Origin: Hyphomonadaceae bacterium
Lineage (GTDB): Bacteria; Pseudomonadota; Alphaproteobacteria; Caulobacterales; Aquidulcibacteraceae
Length of the DNA: 64,000 nt
Reading direction: 5' to 3'
Assembly (NCBI GenBank): GCA_016791385.1
Contig: JAEUMR010000002.1
Span: 1-64,000 of the forward strand
Each line of letters opens with the position of its first letter. Position 1 is the first letter of the stretch. Both the position numbers and the translations under genes were made by a program. Of this stretch, positions 8,563-18,067 are shown in pieces. The notes beneath the pieces are model-generated. The model searched no databases and was not told where the DNA came from. It was given only the letters and a program-made list of their open reading frames with translations.

Positions 8563-9146
8563 GGCGCGGCTGCTGCTGGCGTCTCGCAACGCTGAAAACG
8601 GAACAGGCCGGGCGGTTGGTCGATACGATGCTGGATCAGCGTCTGCATCATGCCGGGCATGAAGATGAAGGCGGGCGCGGGCGAATCGTTGCGTGGCAGC
8701 CGGCCGATATAGTGCATGTCTGTGTTGAACATGGTGACCGGAAATTGCGCGCCGCCCGCCTCGGGGCGGACATGCGTGACCGTCGTTTCGTATTGAGGGC
8801 CCGGACCTGCGCCACCATTCACGGGATTGAAAATGTAATCTTCGCCGAACGAGGTCGCGTGCACGACAAATTGCATGTTGCCGATCTGACGGCCCTCCAT
8901 CTCCGCGATTTCGATGGATTGGCGTGCAGGAAGCCGGCGGAATCTTAGATCGAGGCGGCGGTCATCCGCATATTCGTAGACCGCGTTCTCAGCGGCGCAA
9001 TCTTCTGCGCGGGGCGGCGGCGGCGGTGGTGGCGGAGGGGCAAACATCTTGCCCTGCTCGCCTTCCGCAGGCGCCGAGCGTTGATAGAAGAAATAGCCGC
9101 CCGCGGCGGCAAGCCCCAACACGAGTGCGATGATCAGCGCGCGCAT
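8559..9146 (-). CDS. Membrane-anchored protein with poly-proline linker, unrecognised
   Basis: 195 residues from an ATG with AGGGGG 5 bases upstream. One N-terminal transmembrane segment (about 3-21) is followed by a run of nine prolines (about 37-45) and a domain of about 150 residues containing two Cys (AEDCAAEN and FQRCETP) and RFRRLPARQSIEIAEMEGRQIG. It is probably a periplasmic domain tethered to the inner membrane. I do not recognise the family. It is coupled by a GTGA overlap to the 49-residue lipoprotein, suggesting the two products act together at the envelope. Confidence 0.7.
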   Translation of the reverse strand: MRALIIALVLGLAAAGGYFFYQRSAPAEGEQGKMFAPPPPPPPPPRAEDCAAENAVYEYADDRRLDLRFRRLPARQSIEIAEMEGRQIGNMQFVVHATSFGEDYIFNPVNGGAGPGPQYETTVTHVRPEAGGAQFPVTMFNTDMHYIGRLPRNDSPAPAFIFMPGMMQTLIQHRIDQPPGLFRFQRCETPAAAAP

Positions 9147-9174
9147 GTGTCCCCCTTGCGGGAACTATCGCCGC

Positions 9175-9639
9175 CTAGCTGCGCCCTGTCGAGCCGAAGC
9201 CGCCGGCGCCGCGCGCGGTGTCGGAGAGAGCGGCGACCACATCCCACGCGGCTTGCGTCACGGGGGCGATCACCATTTGCGCGATGCGCTCGCCGCGGCT
9301 GATCGCAAACGGCTCCTGGCCGAGATTGATCAGCAGCACCTTCACCTCGCCGCGATAATCGGCGTCGATGGTGCCGGGCGTGTTGAGGCAGGTCACGCCA
9401 TGCTTGAACGCGAGCCCAGAGCGGGGCCGGATTTGCGCCTCGAAGCCTGCGGGCAGCGCGATGGTCAGGCCGGTTGGCACAAGGGCGCGCTCACCGGGCT
9501 TCAGCGTCATCGGCGCGCCCTCCGGCACGGCGGCGCGCAGGTCCATGCCGGCGGAGAGCGCCGTCTCGTAGGCGGGCAGGGCCAGCCCCTCGAAGTGCGG
9601 CAGGGGCGTAACCTGAATTGTCACCGTGCGCGTATCCAT
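9175..9639 (-). CDS. dut: Deoxyuridine 5'-triphosphate nucleotidohydrolase (dUTPase)
   Basis: 154 residues from the ATG at 9639. All five trimeric dUTPase motifs are present: [37 protein letters not shown] and the C-terminal [10 protein letters not shown]. It hydrolyses dUTP to dUMP and pyrophosphate, keeping uracil out of DNA and feeding dTMP synthesis. It is the first gene of the minus-strand run and is divergent from the radical SAM gene across about 50 bases. In many alphaproteobacteria dut is near coaBC, which is also the case here (2.3 kb away). Confidence 0.96.
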   Translation of the reverse strand: MDTRTVTIQVTPLPHFEGLALPAYETALSAGMDLRAAVPEGAPMTLKPGERALVPTGLTIALPAGFEAQIRPRSGLAFKHGVTCLNTPGTIDADYRGEVKVLLINLGQEPFAISRGERIAQMVIAPVTQAAWDVVAALSDTARGAGGFGSTGRS

Positions 9640-9689
9640 GGGACGGGCATAGACTGGATTCGCCCGGGCATGCAAAAACCGGGGAAACC

Positions 9690-10634
9690 ATGGCGGACGG
9701 GGCAGCTCTTACGAAATTCACCGACCCGCAGCGCACCGCCAAAGGCGAGCAGCGCGCGGTGGTGGCGCTCTATGCGCTGGAGACGCTGTGGTTCAACACC
9801 GGCACGCTGTGCAACATCACCTGCGCCCACTGTTATATCGAGAGCAGCCCGCTGAACGACCGGCTCAGCTATCTGAGCCTCGAAGACGTGCGCGGCTATC
9901 TCGATGAAATCGAACGCGACGGGCTTGGCGCGAAGCTGATCGGCTTCACCGGCGGCGAGCCGTTCTTGAACCGGGCCATGCTGCCGATGCTGGAGGAGAC
10001 GCTGTCGCGCGGCTTCGAGGCCCTGGTGCTCACCAACGCGATGCGGCCAATGCAGCGGCATAAGCTGGCTTTGCTGGCCTTGAAGCAACGCTACGGCGCG
10101 CGCCTTAGGCTGCGCGTTTCGCTCGACGATCCGAGCGCTGCGATCCATGACGCCGAGCGCGGCGCCGGCACGCACGCGAAGACAATCGCCGGGCTGCGTT
10201 GGCTCGCCGAGAACGGCTTCACGCTCGACGTCGCCGGCCGCGCCTTCGCGCACGAGCCGGACGCGGTGCTGCGCGGGCGCTTCCAGGCGCTGTTCGATGA
10301 GATCGGACTGAAGCTCGATGCGCGTGACCCGGCGGCGCTGGTGATCTTCCCGGAAATGGACATGGCCGCCGAGCCGCCGGAGATCACGACCGCCTGCTGG
10401 GGCATCCTGAAGAAAGACCCGCGCGAGGTGATGTGCGCGAGCGCACGCATGGTGGTGAAGCGCAAAGGGCAGGAGCGGCCAACCGTGCTCGCCTGCACGC
10501 TGTTGCCCTATGATGCGCAATTTGAGCTTGGCGCGACCTTGGCTGAAGCAGCGCGGCCGGTGGCGCTCAATCACAAATATTGCGCCAGCTTCTGCGTGCT
10601 CGGCGGCGCCTCGTGCGGCGCGGCGAAGGCGTGA
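9690..10634 (+). CDS. Radical SAM protein
   Basis: 314 residues from the ATG at 9690. The [4Fe-4S] motif CNITCAHC (C41, C45, C48) and [10 protein letters not shown] (the GGE SAM-binding motif) define a radical SAM enzyme. The C-terminus carries a further Cys cluster ([14 protein letters not shown]), resembling an auxiliary cluster or SPASM-like tail. The reaction is unknown; the family resembles peptide- or nucleotide-modifying enzymes of the MoaA/PqqE type. Its TGA overlaps the GTG start of the sterol-desaturase-like gene (GTGA), so the two are translationally coupled. Confidence 0.85.
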   Translation: MADGAALTKFTDPQRTAKGEQRAVVALYALETLWFNTGTLCNITCAHCYIESSPLNDRLSYLSLEDVRGYLDEIERDGLGAKLIGFTGGEPFLNRAMLPMLEETLSRGFEALVLTNAMRPMQRHKLALLALKQRYGARLRLRVSLDDPSAAIHDAERGAGTHAKTIAGLRWLAENGFTLDVAGRAFAHEPDAVLRGRFQALFDEIGLKLDARDPAALVIFPEMDMAAEPPEITTACWGILKKDPREVMCASARMVVKRKGQERPTVLACTLLPYDAQFELGATLAEAARPVALNHKYCASFCVLGGASCGAAKA

Positions 10635-11386
10635 TCACCGCGCTCCTATCGGCGAAGACGGTGCTGATCGCGATTTGGTTCGCGGTGCTGGCGCTGGGCG
10701 AGCGCTTAGCGCCTGCCGCCCCGCGCCCGCCTGGGGAAGCGCGCGTCCTGCGCAACCTCGTGCTCTGGGGCGCCAACACGCTGATGAGCCCGTTCCTCAC
10801 CGTGCCGGTCGGCGCTGCGGCGGCTGCGCTGCAAATCTGGACGAGGCCCGACCTCGGCTGGACGGGCTTGGCGCTCGATCTCGTTGCGCTCGACCTGTGG
10901 ACCTATGCTTGGCACCGCGCCAACCATGTGTGGCCGCTGCTGTGGCGCTTCCACCGCGTCCATCATCTCGACCGTTTCCTCGACACCACCTCCGCGGTGC
11001 GTTTTCACCCGGGCGAGGTGTTGATCTCGGCGCTGGCGCGTGCGCCGCTGATCATCGCGCTCGACATTCCGCTGTTGTCGCTCGTCGTGTTCGACACGCT
11101 AGTACTGGCGAGCGCGCTGTTCCATCACTCGAATGTACGGTTGCCGGCGCCGCTTGAGTCAGTGCTGCGCGTGATCATCGTCACGCCCTCGCACCATTGG
11201 GTGCATCACCACACGCTGCGGGCCGACACCGATTCCAATTACGGCGCCTTGCTGACGCTGTGGGATCGCTTGTTCGCCAGCTGGAGCCCGCACCAACGCA
11301 CGCCGTACATGGCGATCGGCGCCGGCGACGATCCGGACGGAAGTCTGGCGATGCTGGCAGCCGCGCCGTTCACGCGGCAGCGCTGA
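10631..11386 (+). CDS. Sterol desaturase / fatty acid hydroxylase family protein
   Basis: 251 residues from the GTG at 10631, preferred over an ATG 51 bases upstream because it gives a GTGA overlap with the radical SAM gene. Several transmembrane segments carry the His clusters of the FA_hydroxylase superfamily: HRANH, FHRVHH and HHWVHHH. Such di-iron membrane enzymes hydroxylate or desaturate fatty acids, sterols, carotenoids or hopanoid-like lipids using O2. The substrate is unknown. The tight coupling to a radical SAM protein suggests a two-step lipid modification. Confidence 0.82.
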   Translation: MITALLSAKTVLIAIWFAVLALGERLAPAAPRPPGEARVLRNLVLWGANTLMSPFLTVPVGAAAAALQIWTRPDLGWTGLALDLVALDLWTYAWHRANHVWPLLWRFHRVHHLDRFLDTTSAVRFHPGEVLISALARAPLIIALDIPLLSLVVFDTLVLASALFHHSNVRLPAPLESVLRVIIVTPSHHWVHHHTLRADTDSNYGALLTLWDRLFASWSPHQRTPYMAIGAGDDPDGSLAMLAAAPFTRQR

Positions 11387-11389
11387 ACC

Positions 11390-11773
11390 TCAGCGCTTAC
11401 CGACGCGGCGCGCTGCGTTGCGGAGGTCGCGGCGTGCTTCTTCTTCGAAACGGCGCAGTTCGGCTTCTTCCGCTTCACGCTTGCGGCGCTTGGCGTTCTC
11501 GATCGCTTCGCGTGCGATGCGCTCGCGTTCAGCCTTGGCGGCGGCCTCGGCGGCGAGCTTGCGCTCGAGCTTTTCCAGTTCCACCCGCTCGCGGCGGCGC
11601 TTCTCGGCTTCGACGCGCTTCTCTTCGCGCATTTTGGCGGCTGCTGCGCGCTCCTCGACCAACTTGGGGTCGGCCGGCGCTTGCTCTTCAGTCTTCTTCT
11701 TGAACTTCTCCAGCATCGCCTTTTTGGCGGCGAGAGCGGCTTCACGGCGGTCGTTGTGGTTCTGAAAGCTCAT
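11390..11773 (-). CDS. DUF6481-family coiled-coil protein
   Basis: 127 residues from the ATG at 11773. After a short N-terminus (MSFQNHNDRR, then AKKAMLEKFKKK) almost the whole protein is a charged helix rich in Glu, Arg, Lys and Ala, i.e. a long predicted coiled coil. This matches DUF6481, a small family common in alphaproteobacteria with no known function. It converges with the sterol-desaturase-like gene, with only 3 bases between stops. An upstream extension to 11869 is possible but has a composition unlike the family. Confidence 0.7.
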   Translation of the reverse strand: MSFQNHNDRREAALAAKKAMLEKFKKKTEEQAPADPKLVEERAAAAKMREEKRVEAEKRRRERVELEKLERKLAAEAAAKAERERIAREAIENAKRRKREAEEAELRRFEEEARRDLRNAARRVGKR

Positions 11774-11907
11774 GCAGTCGGCGTCCTCGGGCGCGCGTGG
11801 CGCGCTCAGTTGCGGGAATCGGAACTGGAATTGAAGCGCTGTACATAGCGTGCAAATCGGCGCGCTCAAGTGCCAAGGCGCCGCGTTTCCGCAGGGGCGG
11901 GATGCGC

Positions 11908-13113
11908 TTACTTGCGGCCTGGACTCTTGCCGCTAAGTTTTGCCGCAATTGCGGCCGCCAGTTTGCGCGCCACGGCTTCCTTGGCCATGCGCGGCCAGGT
12001 CTCGGCGCTGGTCTTGGTGATCAGCAGCACCTGGTTCTCCGCCCCGCCCATGACATCGCCGGAGACGTCATTGGCGACGATCCAGTCGCAGCCCTTCTTG
12101 GCGATCTTGGCGCGGGCATGTTCTTCGACATGATCGGTTTCGGCGGCGAAGCCGATCACCAGCTTGGGCCGCTTCTTGCCGGGCTTGGACAGCGTGGCGA
12201 GGATGTCCGGGTTTTCACGCAGCGTGATCGCGGGCAGGCCAGTCTTGTCCTTCTTGAGCTTGGTCTCAGCCGTCGCTGACGGGCGCCAATCGGCGACGGC
12301 GGCAACCATCACCGCAACATCGCTGGGCAGCGCCGCTTCGCAGGCGGCCAGCATTTCGCGTGCGCTCTCGACATTTATGCGCGTCACGCCCGACGGTGCG
12401 GCGAGCGCGGTCGGGCCGGAGACGAGCGTCACCTCGGCGCCGAGTTCCGCCAGCGCCGCGGCGATGGCGTAGCCCTGCTTGCCGCTGGAGCGGTTTGAGA
12501 GGAAGCGCACCGGATCGATCGCCTCGACCGTAGGGCCTGCGGTCACGAGCGCACGTTTGCCTTTGAGCGGACCGTCGGTGAGCAGCGCCAGGGCCGCATC
12601 GCGGATCTGCTCAGGTTCAGCCATGCGGCCGAGCCCGCGTTCGCCGCGCTCGGCCATCTCGCCTTCGTTGGGGCCGACGAAACGCAGGCCTTGCGCTTGC
12701 AGCGTCGCGACATTGCGCTGCGTGGCGGGGTTGGCCCACATGTGCGGGTTCATTGCCGGCGCCATCAGCACCGGCTTGTCGGTCGCCAGCAGCACGGCGG
12801 AGGCGAGGTCATGGGCCAGGCCGTGCGCCGCTTTCGCCATCAGGTCGGCGGTCGCGGGCGCGACGATGATCAGATCGCATTCACGCGCCAGCCGAATGTG
12901 GCCGACGTCGAATTCCTGCGCTTGGTCGAACAGATCAGTGAACACGCGCTCGCCGACCAGCGCGCCGGCCGCCAGCGGCGTGACGAAGCGCTGGGCCGCT
13001 TCCGTCATCACCACGCGCACGGCAGCGCCACGCTCCTTCAAGCGGCGGATGAGCTCAAGGCTCTTATAGGCGGCGATGCCGCCGCCGATGATCAAGAGGA
13101 CGCGCTTGCTCAT
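11908..13113 (-). CDS. coaBC: Bifunctional phosphopantothenoylcysteine decarboxylase / synthetase
   Basis: 401 residues. The N-terminal flavoprotein CoaC domain (about 1-180) has GGGIAAYKSLELIRRL and the PAMNPHMW motif. The C-terminal CoaB domain (about 185-395) has TAGPTVEAIDPVRFLSNRSSGKQG and the ANDV motif. It joins cysteine to 4'-phosphopantothenate and decarboxylates the product to 4'-phosphopantetheine on the way to coenzyme A. Its ATG overlaps the ubiB stop by 4 bases (ATGA), giving the operon ubiE-ubiB-coaBC on the minus strand, an arrangement common in alphaproteobacteria. Confidence 0.97.
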   Translation of the reverse strand: MSKRVLLIIGGGIAAYKSLELIRRLKERGAAVRVVMTEAAQRFVTPLAAGALVGERVFTDLFDQAQEFDVGHIRLARECDLIIVAPATADLMAKAAHGLAHDLASAVLLATDKPVLMAPAMNPHMWANPATQRNVATLQAQGLRFVGPNEGEMAERGERGLGRMAEPEQIRDAALALLTDGPLKGKRALVTAGPTVEAIDPVRFLSNRSSGKQGYAIAAALAELGAEVTLVSGPTALAAPSGVTRINVESAREMLAACEAALPSDVAVMVAAVADWRPSATAETKLKKDKTGLPAITLRENPDILATLSKPGKKRPKLVIGFAAETDHVEEHARAKIAKKGCDWIVANDVSGDVMGGAENQVLLITKTSAETWPRMAKEAVARKLAAAIAAKLSGKSPGRK

Positions 13114-14831
13114 GGAGTGCTCGCCGGGCCTGCGCTCTCTTCTGTTGTCGCCGCTTCACCGGCAGGGTCGGCTGGTGCGTCGACGATCGCCGGCGTTTCG
13201 CCACCGACCGAGAGCGGAGGATTGGTCGGCGCCACTTCAATACGCGCTGGCGGGCCTGCCGGTTGCGCGGCGGTTTGCGCCATGCGCTGCTCGCCGGCGC
13301 TCAGCGCCAGCGCCAGCACGCCGCCGCCCAGCATGCCGATCCAGAACACCGGCATCTGGTACCATTGCCGCTCCTCACGCGGCGCCTCGACGCTGACCTT
13401 GCGCGCGGCGGCTTCGACCATCGCCAGCGTCTGCGGCAGCCGGCGCATCGCAGCGAGCGCGGCGCCCGCTTCGTCGATGGCGCGCTTGGTCACCGCTTCG
13501 GGCCCCAGCTCGCGCTGCACCCAGCGCTCCACGATCGGGCGCGATGCGGTCCACATGTCGTGCCTGGGATCGAGCGCGCGGGCGACGCCCTCGACCTGCA
13601 CCATGGTCTTCTGTAGCAGCACCAGTTCGGGCCGCAAATGCATGCCGAACATGTGGGTGACGTCGAACAGCTGCAGCAGCAGGCGGCTCATGGAGATGCT
13701 GTCGGCGGTCTTGCCGAAGATCGGCTCGCCGATCGCGCGCAGCGCCTGGGCGAATTCTTCCACCGTGAAGCGCTCGGGCACATAGCCCGCTTCCTGGTGC
13801 ACTTCGGCGACGCGGCGATAGTCGCGGCGCAGGAATCCGTAGAGAATTTCGGCGAGGTAGCGGCGCTCTTTGTGGCCGATGCGGCCCATGATGCCGAAAT
13901 CGACGATCCAGAGCTTGCCGTCCTTGCCGTACATGAGGTTGCCCTCGTGCATGTCGGCGTGGAAGAAGCCGTAATCGAGTGCGGCGGCGAGGAAGCCGCG
14001 CGTGACCTTGATGGCGAGTTCACTGCGGTCGGCGCCGGCGCGGTCAAGCCCGCGTGCATCGGTGAGCGGCACGCCGTCGATCCAATCGAGCGTCATCACC
14101 CGCTTGGACGAGCGCGACCAATCGATCTCCGGCACGGCGAGGTAGCCGTCCTTCTCCGCTACTTCGCGGAACTCGGCCGCGGCGCCGGCTTCCAGGCGCA
14201 GATCAAGCTCGCGCTCCATCGCGCTGGCGACGGTGTCGATGAATTGCACCGGCTCCAGCCGGCGCGAGCGCGGCGAGAAGAACTCGATCCCCTGCGCCAG
14301 GAAGCGCAACGCCGCCATTTCCTTGGCCAGCTTCTTCTCGATGCGCGGGCGCAGCACCTTGATGGCGACGACGCCTTGGCGCGGCACGATGGCTTGGTGC
14401 ACCTGGGCGATCGAGGCGGCGGCCATCGCTTCGGAGATGCCGGAGAACAAACCCTCGGTGGCGCCGAGCTCAGAATTGATGGTGTCGAGCGCAACGGTGC
14501 GCGAGAAGGGCGGCAGGCGATCCTTCAAGCGCCCGAGTTCCTGCGCGACGGTGACGCCGATCATGTCTGGGCGGGTGGCGAGGAACTGGCCGACCTTCAC
14601 GTAGGCGGGCCCCAGACGCTCCAGCGCTTTAGCCAATCGTTCACCAACCGAGCGGCCGCGGCGGCGCTTGGCGATGACGCTGAGAATGGTGTGGCTCGCT
14701 TGCAGCGACACCGGGTAGCGGTCGTAATATTCGCCGGGCAGCAGCACGTCGAAACGCGCAAGCGTCCACGCCACGCGCGCCAATCGCCAGCTATGACCGA
14801 CCCAGGAAAGCACTAAACCGCCCAACCCCAA
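13110..14831 (-). CDS. ubiB: UbiB-family atypical kinase for ubiquinone biosynthesis
   Basis: 573 residues of the ABC1/ADCK/UbiB family. It carries the family-defining KxGQ motif (K79-V-G-Q82), [20 protein letters not shown] and VDFGIMG of the protein-kinase-like fold. It has a C-terminal hydrophobic segment ([17 protein letters not shown]) that anchors it to the inner membrane, then a Pro/Ala-rich tail longer than usual. UbiB supports assembly or activity of the ubiquinone-synthesis complex through ATPase activity. The start at 14831 lies inside the 3' end of ubiE (19-base overlap). Confidence 0.95.
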   Translation of the reverse strand: MGLGGLVLSWVGHSWRLARVAWTLARFDVLLPGEYYDRYPVSLQASHTILSVIAKRRRGRSVGERLAKALERLGPAYVKVGQFLATRPDMIGVTVAQELGRLKDRLPPFSRTVALDTINSELGATEGLFSGISEAMAAASIAQVHQAIVPRQGVVAIKVLRPRIEKKLAKEMAALRFLAQGIEFFSPRSRRLEPVQFIDTVASAMERELDLRLEAGAAAEFREVAEKDGYLAVPEIDWSRSSKRVMTLDWIDGVPLTDARGLDRAGADRSELAIKVTRGFLAAALDYGFFHADMHEGNLMYGKDGKLWIVDFGIMGRIGHKERRYLAEILYGFLRRDYRRVAEVHQEAGYVPERFTVEEFAQALRAIGEPIFGKTADSISMSRLLLQLFDVTHMFGMHLRPELVLLQKTMVQVEGVARALDPRHDMWTASRPIVERWVQRELGPEAVTKRAIDEAGAALAAMRRLPQTLAMVEAAARKVSVEAPREERQWYQMPVFWIGMLGGGVLALALSAGEQRMAQTAAQPAGPPARIEVAPTNPPLSVGGETPAIVDAPADPAGEAATTEESAGPASTP

Positions 14832-15580
14832 TGCAACGCGCAGACCCCGCCGGCCATGTTCCGGTAGGCCGCGCGCTTGAAACCTGCGTCGCGGATCATG
14901 CCCAAGAATGTTTCCTGATCCGGAAACCGGCGGATGGATTCGACGAGATATCTGTAAGAATCCGCATCGTTCGCGAGCAATTTCCCCAGCGCCGGGATCG
15001 CGTTAAAGGAATAGAAATCATAAACCGGCTCGAGCCCGCCAACGGCGAGGCGCGAGAACTCGAGGCAAAAGAAGCGCCCGCCGGGCTTCAGCACCCGCCG
15101 CGCTTCGCGCAGCACCTTGGGAACGTCGGTGCAATTACGGATGCCGAAGCTGATGATGTAGGCGTCCGCCGCCGCATCATCGACCGGCAGATTCTCCGCA
15201 TCGCCCTCGTGCCAGAAGAGGCCGTCTTCACCGCGCGCGCGCCCAGCGGCCAGCATTTCCGTGTTGATGTCGATGACGTGGATTTCCGGCGGTTCGAGCC
15301 CGCGCCGCCGCGCTGCGCCGTCGCCGAGCTTCTTCAGCCGCCGGGCGATGTCGCCGGTGCCGCCGGCGACGTCGAGAATGAGTTCGCCCGGTTGCGGGTT
15401 GAGCTTGGCCGCCGCCGCATCCTTCCAGAGCCGGTGCATGCCGCCCGACATCGCATCGTTCATCACATCGTACTTGGAGGCGACGCTGTCGAACACAGCG
15501 CGGACGCGCCCGGCCTTTTCGGCCTTAGGCACCTCTTTGAAGCCGAAGGAGGCGGTCTCGTTCGAGGAGGGGTCGGTCAT
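14813..15580 (-). CDS. ubiE: Demethylmenaquinone / 2-polyprenyl-benzoquinol C-methyltransferase
   Basis: 255 residues, a class I SAM-dependent methyltransferase. Motif I is [14 protein letters not shown], followed by [45 protein letters not shown] and a C-terminal [10 protein letters not shown]. This is the UbiE signature; the enzyme adds the C-methyl group in ubiquinone (and menaquinone) synthesis. It is the first gene of the ubiE-ubiB-coaBC operon and is divergent from mutM across about 80 bases, the standard alphaproteobacterial arrangement. Confidence 0.97.
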   Translation of the reverse strand: MTDPSSNETASFGFKEVPKAEKAGRVRAVFDSVASKYDVMNDAMSGGMHRLWKDAAAAKLNPQPGELILDVAGGTGDIARRLKKLGDGAARRRGLEPPEIHVIDINTEMLAAGRARGEDGLFWHEGDAENLPVDDAAADAYIISFGIRNCTDVPKVLREARRVLKPGGRFFCLEFSRLAVGGLEPVYDFYSFNAIPALGKLLANDADSYRYLVESIRRFPDQETFLGMIRDAGFKRAAYRNMAGGVCALHWGWAV

Positions 15581-15661
15581 GGCCGGACCATAGCGGCGGG
15601 GCGAGGGCGGAGCTATATCCGCAGGTGATGGTTTTGCCTTTGCTTTCCGACATTTCGCCGC

Positions 15662-16519
15662 ATGCCTGAATTGCCCGAAGTGGAGACAGTGCGCCGCGGC
15701 TTGGCGCCGGCTCTGGTCGGGCGGCGGATCAAGCGCGCGCAGACCCGGCGCGCCGATTTGCGTTTCCCGTTTCCGGAGCGCTTCGCCGCGCGCCTGTCAG
15801 GCCGGCGCGTCGATGCGCTGGAGCGGCGCGCGAAATATCTGCTCGCCCATCTCGATGACGGCACGGTCTGGGTCACGCATCTTGGCATGACGGGGCGCTG
15901 GTCAATTCTGGGCGCCAAACACCAGCCGGGCGATTTCTACTACGCTGAGCCGCCCAATCCGGCGCACACGCATGTCGTGCTCGAAACCGACGCCGGGGCG
16001 CGGCTTGAGTTCAACGATCCGCGCCGTTTCGGCTACATGGATCTGATCGCCGAAGATGCGCTCAGCGCGCATCCGTTCTTCAAAGGCATGGGACCCGAGC
16101 CGCTCGGCAACGAATTTCATCTGCCGTACCTGAAGCGCGCGCTGACAGGAAAGAAAACCAGCATCAAGGCGGCGTTGCTGGATCAGCGCGTCGTTGCTGG
16201 GCTCGGCAACATCTATGTCGTCGAGGCGCTGCATCGCGCCTCCATTGCGCCCACACGCGCGGCGGGACGCATTGGCGCGGCGCGGCTGGAGCGGCTCTAT
16301 CACGCCATCCGCGCTGTGCTCGAAGAAGCGATCGAAGCGGGCGGCTCGACGCTTTCCGATTATGCGCAGGTCGATGGCGCGCAGGGCGGGTTTCAGCACC
16401 GCTTCCGTGTCTATGACCGCGAAGGCGAAGCCTGCACAACGCCCGAATGCGGCGGAACCATCGTTCGCGCCGTGCATGGCGGGCGCTCGAGTTTCTGGTG
16501 TCCGAGGTGCCAGCGATGA
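15662..16519 (+). CDS. mutM: Formamidopyrimidine-DNA glycosylase
   Basis: 285 residues. It begins with the catalytic PELPEVETV (Pro2, Glu3), has the Lys in ERRAKYLL, the helix-two-turn-helix region [14 protein letters not shown], and a C-terminal zinc finger (CTTPEC ... CPRC) ending at residue 284. It excises 8-oxoguanine and formamidopyrimidines and nicks the strand by beta/delta elimination. It is divergent from ubiE, and the enoyl-CoA hydratase gene follows after 44 bases. Confidence 0.97.
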   Translation: MPELPEVETVRRGLAPALVGRRIKRAQTRRADLRFPFPERFAARLSGRRVDALERRAKYLLAHLDDGTVWVTHLGMTGRWSILGAKHQPGDFYYAEPPNPAHTHVVLETDAGARLEFNDPRRFGYMDLIAEDALSAHPFFKGMGPEPLGNEFHLPYLKRALTGKKTSIKAALLDQRVVAGLGNIYVVEALHRASIAPTRAAGRIGAARLERLYHAIRAVLEEAIEAGGSTLSDYAQVDGAQGGFQHRFRVYDREGEACTTPECGGTIVRAVHGGRSSFWCPRCQR

Positions 16520-16563
16520 GCTGCAATTGATTTTCGCGCGCGCCCGGAGCAGGAAGACGCCCC

Positions 16564-17337
16564 ATGGCTTACGAAAACATCCTTGTCGAAACCGATGGCG
16601 GCGTTGGACTCATCCGTCTCAATCGCCCGAAGGCGCTCAATGCGCTCAACGATGCGCTGATCGCGGAAGTCTCCGCCGCGCTCGATGCGTTCGAGGCGGA
16701 CGCGGCGATCGGTTGCATCGTCATCACCGGCTCGGAGAAGGCGTTCGCCGCGGGCGCTGACATCAAGCAAATGGCGGAAGGCCAATTCAGCGACTTCTAC
16801 GCGCGCGATCCGTTCTCGAACCTTGAGCGCCTGCAGCGGACGCGCAAGCCCGTGATCGCCGCCGTCGCCGGCTATGCGCTCGGCGGGGGCTGCGAGCTGG
16901 CGATGATGTGCGATTTCATCATCGCCGCCGACACCGCGAAATTCGGTCAGCCCGAGATCACGCTTGGCGTCATGCCGGCTTGGGGCGGCTCGCAGCGGCT
17001 GACGCGCGCTGTCGGCAAGGCCAAGGCGATGGATTTGTGCCTGACGGGCCGCATGATGGACGCCGCCGAAGCCGAGCGCAGCGGTCTGGTGGCGCGCATT
17101 GTCCCGGCCGACAAGCTGATGGAAGAGGCCATGGCGGCGGCGAAGAAGATCGCCGCGACGGGCCGCTTGGCTTCGATCGCCAACAAAGAGGCGGTGAACG
17201 CTGCGTTCGAGACCCCGCTCAACGAGGGCCTGCGGCTCGAGCGGCGGCTGTTTTACAGCCTGTTCGCCACCGAAGATCAGAAAGAGGGGATGGCCGCCTT
17301 CATTGCAAAGCGGCCCCCCGAATTTAAGCATCGCTAG
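16564..17337 (+). CDS. Enoyl-CoA hydratase
   Basis: 257 residues of the crotonase fold. The two catalytic glutamates are in GGGCELAMM and FGQPEITLG, the oxyanion-hole loop is [10 protein letters not shown], and the length equals the family norm. It hydrates short-chain trans-2-enoyl-CoA in beta-oxidation. An enoyl-CoA hydratase gene between mutM and rpsT is a recurrent arrangement in alphaproteobacteria. The downstream rpsT has its own leader of about 80 bases. Confidence 0.93.
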   Translation: MAYENILVETDGGVGLIRLNRPKALNALNDALIAEVSAALDAFEADAAIGCIVITGSEKAFAAGADIKQMAEGQFSDFYARDPFSNLERLQRTRKPVIAAVAGYALGGGCELAMMCDFIIAADTAKFGQPEITLGVMPAWGGSQRLTRAVGKAKAMDLCLTGRMMDAAEAERSGLVARIVPADKLMEEAMAAAKKIAATGRLASIANKEAVNAAFETPLNEGLRLERRLFYSLFATEDQKEGMAAFIAKRPPEFKHR

Positions 17338-17415
17338 TATTTGACGGCGGCGAAGCGTGAGGCTATAGCCCCGCGCTTCCGCTGCCGAAATCTCCACACC
17401 GGAACTGAAAGCACC

Positions 17416-17679
17416 ATGGCGAATACGAAGTCCGCAAAGAAAGCCACTCGCGTCATTGAACGCCGCACGGCGGTCAACAAGGCGCGGCGCTCTCGCATGC
17501 GGACGTCCTGGCGCATGGTGGAAGAAGCGATCGCCGCTGGCGACGCGGGCAAGGCCGCCGAGGCCCTCCGCGCGGCGGAATCCGAGACTATGCGCGCCGT
17601 CACCAAGGGCGTGGTCCACAAGAACCTTGGCAGCCGCAAGGTTTCGCGCCTCACCAAGCGCGTCGCGGCCCTCTCCTAG
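17416..17679 (+). CDS. rpsT: 30S ribosomal protein S20
   Basis: 87 residues from the ATG at 17416. [17 protein letters not shown] followed by [13 protein letters not shown] and the C-terminal [16 protein letters not shown] are the S20 signature. It binds 16S rRNA near the 5' domain. It is the gene before dnaA, as in Caulobacter and relatives. Confidence 0.98.
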   Translation: MANTKSAKKATRVIERRTAVNKARRSRMRTSWRMVEEAIAAGDAGKAAEALRAAESETMRAVTKGVVHKNLGSRKVSRLTKRVAALS

Positions 17680-17688
17680 GCCGAATTT

Positions 17689-17712
17689 GGCGCCGATTGG
17701 CGCCTTGATTTC
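17689..17712 (+). terminator. Hairpin after rpsT
   Basis: GGCGCC-GATT-GGCGCC (stem 6, loop 4) beginning 10 bases after the rpsT stop codon and followed by TTGATTTC. It is a short intrinsic-terminator-like element separating rpsT from dnaA. Confidence 0.45.
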
Positions 17713-17816
17713 CGTCGAATCCGCTTGTTCTATCGGCGCAACGAGTTGTGCCGGTTGAGACCGCTATTGCTCAGTGTACGGACCTATTCCGCGCGCCGGG
17801 GCAATCTTATTTCTCC

Positions 17817-17851
17817 AAGCATTTTCAATGGTTTGAGAGCCTAAAATGCTT
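17817..17851. repeat. Inverted repeat upstream of dnaA
   Basis: AAGCATTTT at 17817-17825 and AAAATGCTT at 17843-17851 form a perfect 9-bp inverted repeat with a 17-base spacer. No U-tract follows, so it looks more like an operator or leader-RNA stem than a terminator. It directly abuts a DnaA-box-like sequence. Confidence 0.5.
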
Positions 17852-17852
17852 C

Positions 17853-17861
17853 TGTGGAGAA
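17853..17861 (-). promoter_or_regulatory. DnaA-box-like 9-mer
   Basis: TGTGGAGAA differs at one base from TGTGGATAA, the complement of the consensus DnaA box TTATCCACA. It lies about 207 bases upstream of the dnaA start, consistent with autoregulation. It is a single site; no cluster of boxes that would mark an origin was seen. Confidence 0.35.
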
Positions 17862-18067
17862 TGTCAAAAACGTAAAGAAATGGTTGTTGACCTCCGTCTG
17901 GGAAGGGCGCATCGTTTCGCTTGTCCGGCGAGTACATCGCTGTTTCGACGCCTCACTGTCACCGATGCATCGGCATCGGGCCGAAAGGGATATTCGGCTC
18001 GAACGGGGGAGGTGTGCCCGACGGACGGGGGCATCTGGAAGTCCACATAAGACATGCGGGGGTTGGC

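Larger units (their letters stand above)
17680..18067 (+). promoter_or_regulatory. rpsT-dnaA intergenic region (388 bases)
   Basis: No coding potential that I trust. It holds a terminator-like hairpin near its left end, a single GAATC (CcrM/GANTC) site at 17717-17721, a 9-bp perfect inverted repeat at 17817-17851, and a DnaA-box-like 9-mer at 17853-17861. Its left and central parts are visibly more AT-rich than the flanking genes. It presumably carries the dnaA promoter. A GANTC site upstream of dnaA is known to make transcription methylation-sensitive in Caulobacter; here that is inference. Confidence 0.6.

Noticed and set aside
17680..18067. Possible chromosomal origin of replication next to dnaA
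   Set aside because: Only one DnaA-box-like 9-mer was found and no AT-rich 13-mer cluster. In Caulobacter the origin is near hemE, not dnaA, and hemE is not in the window.
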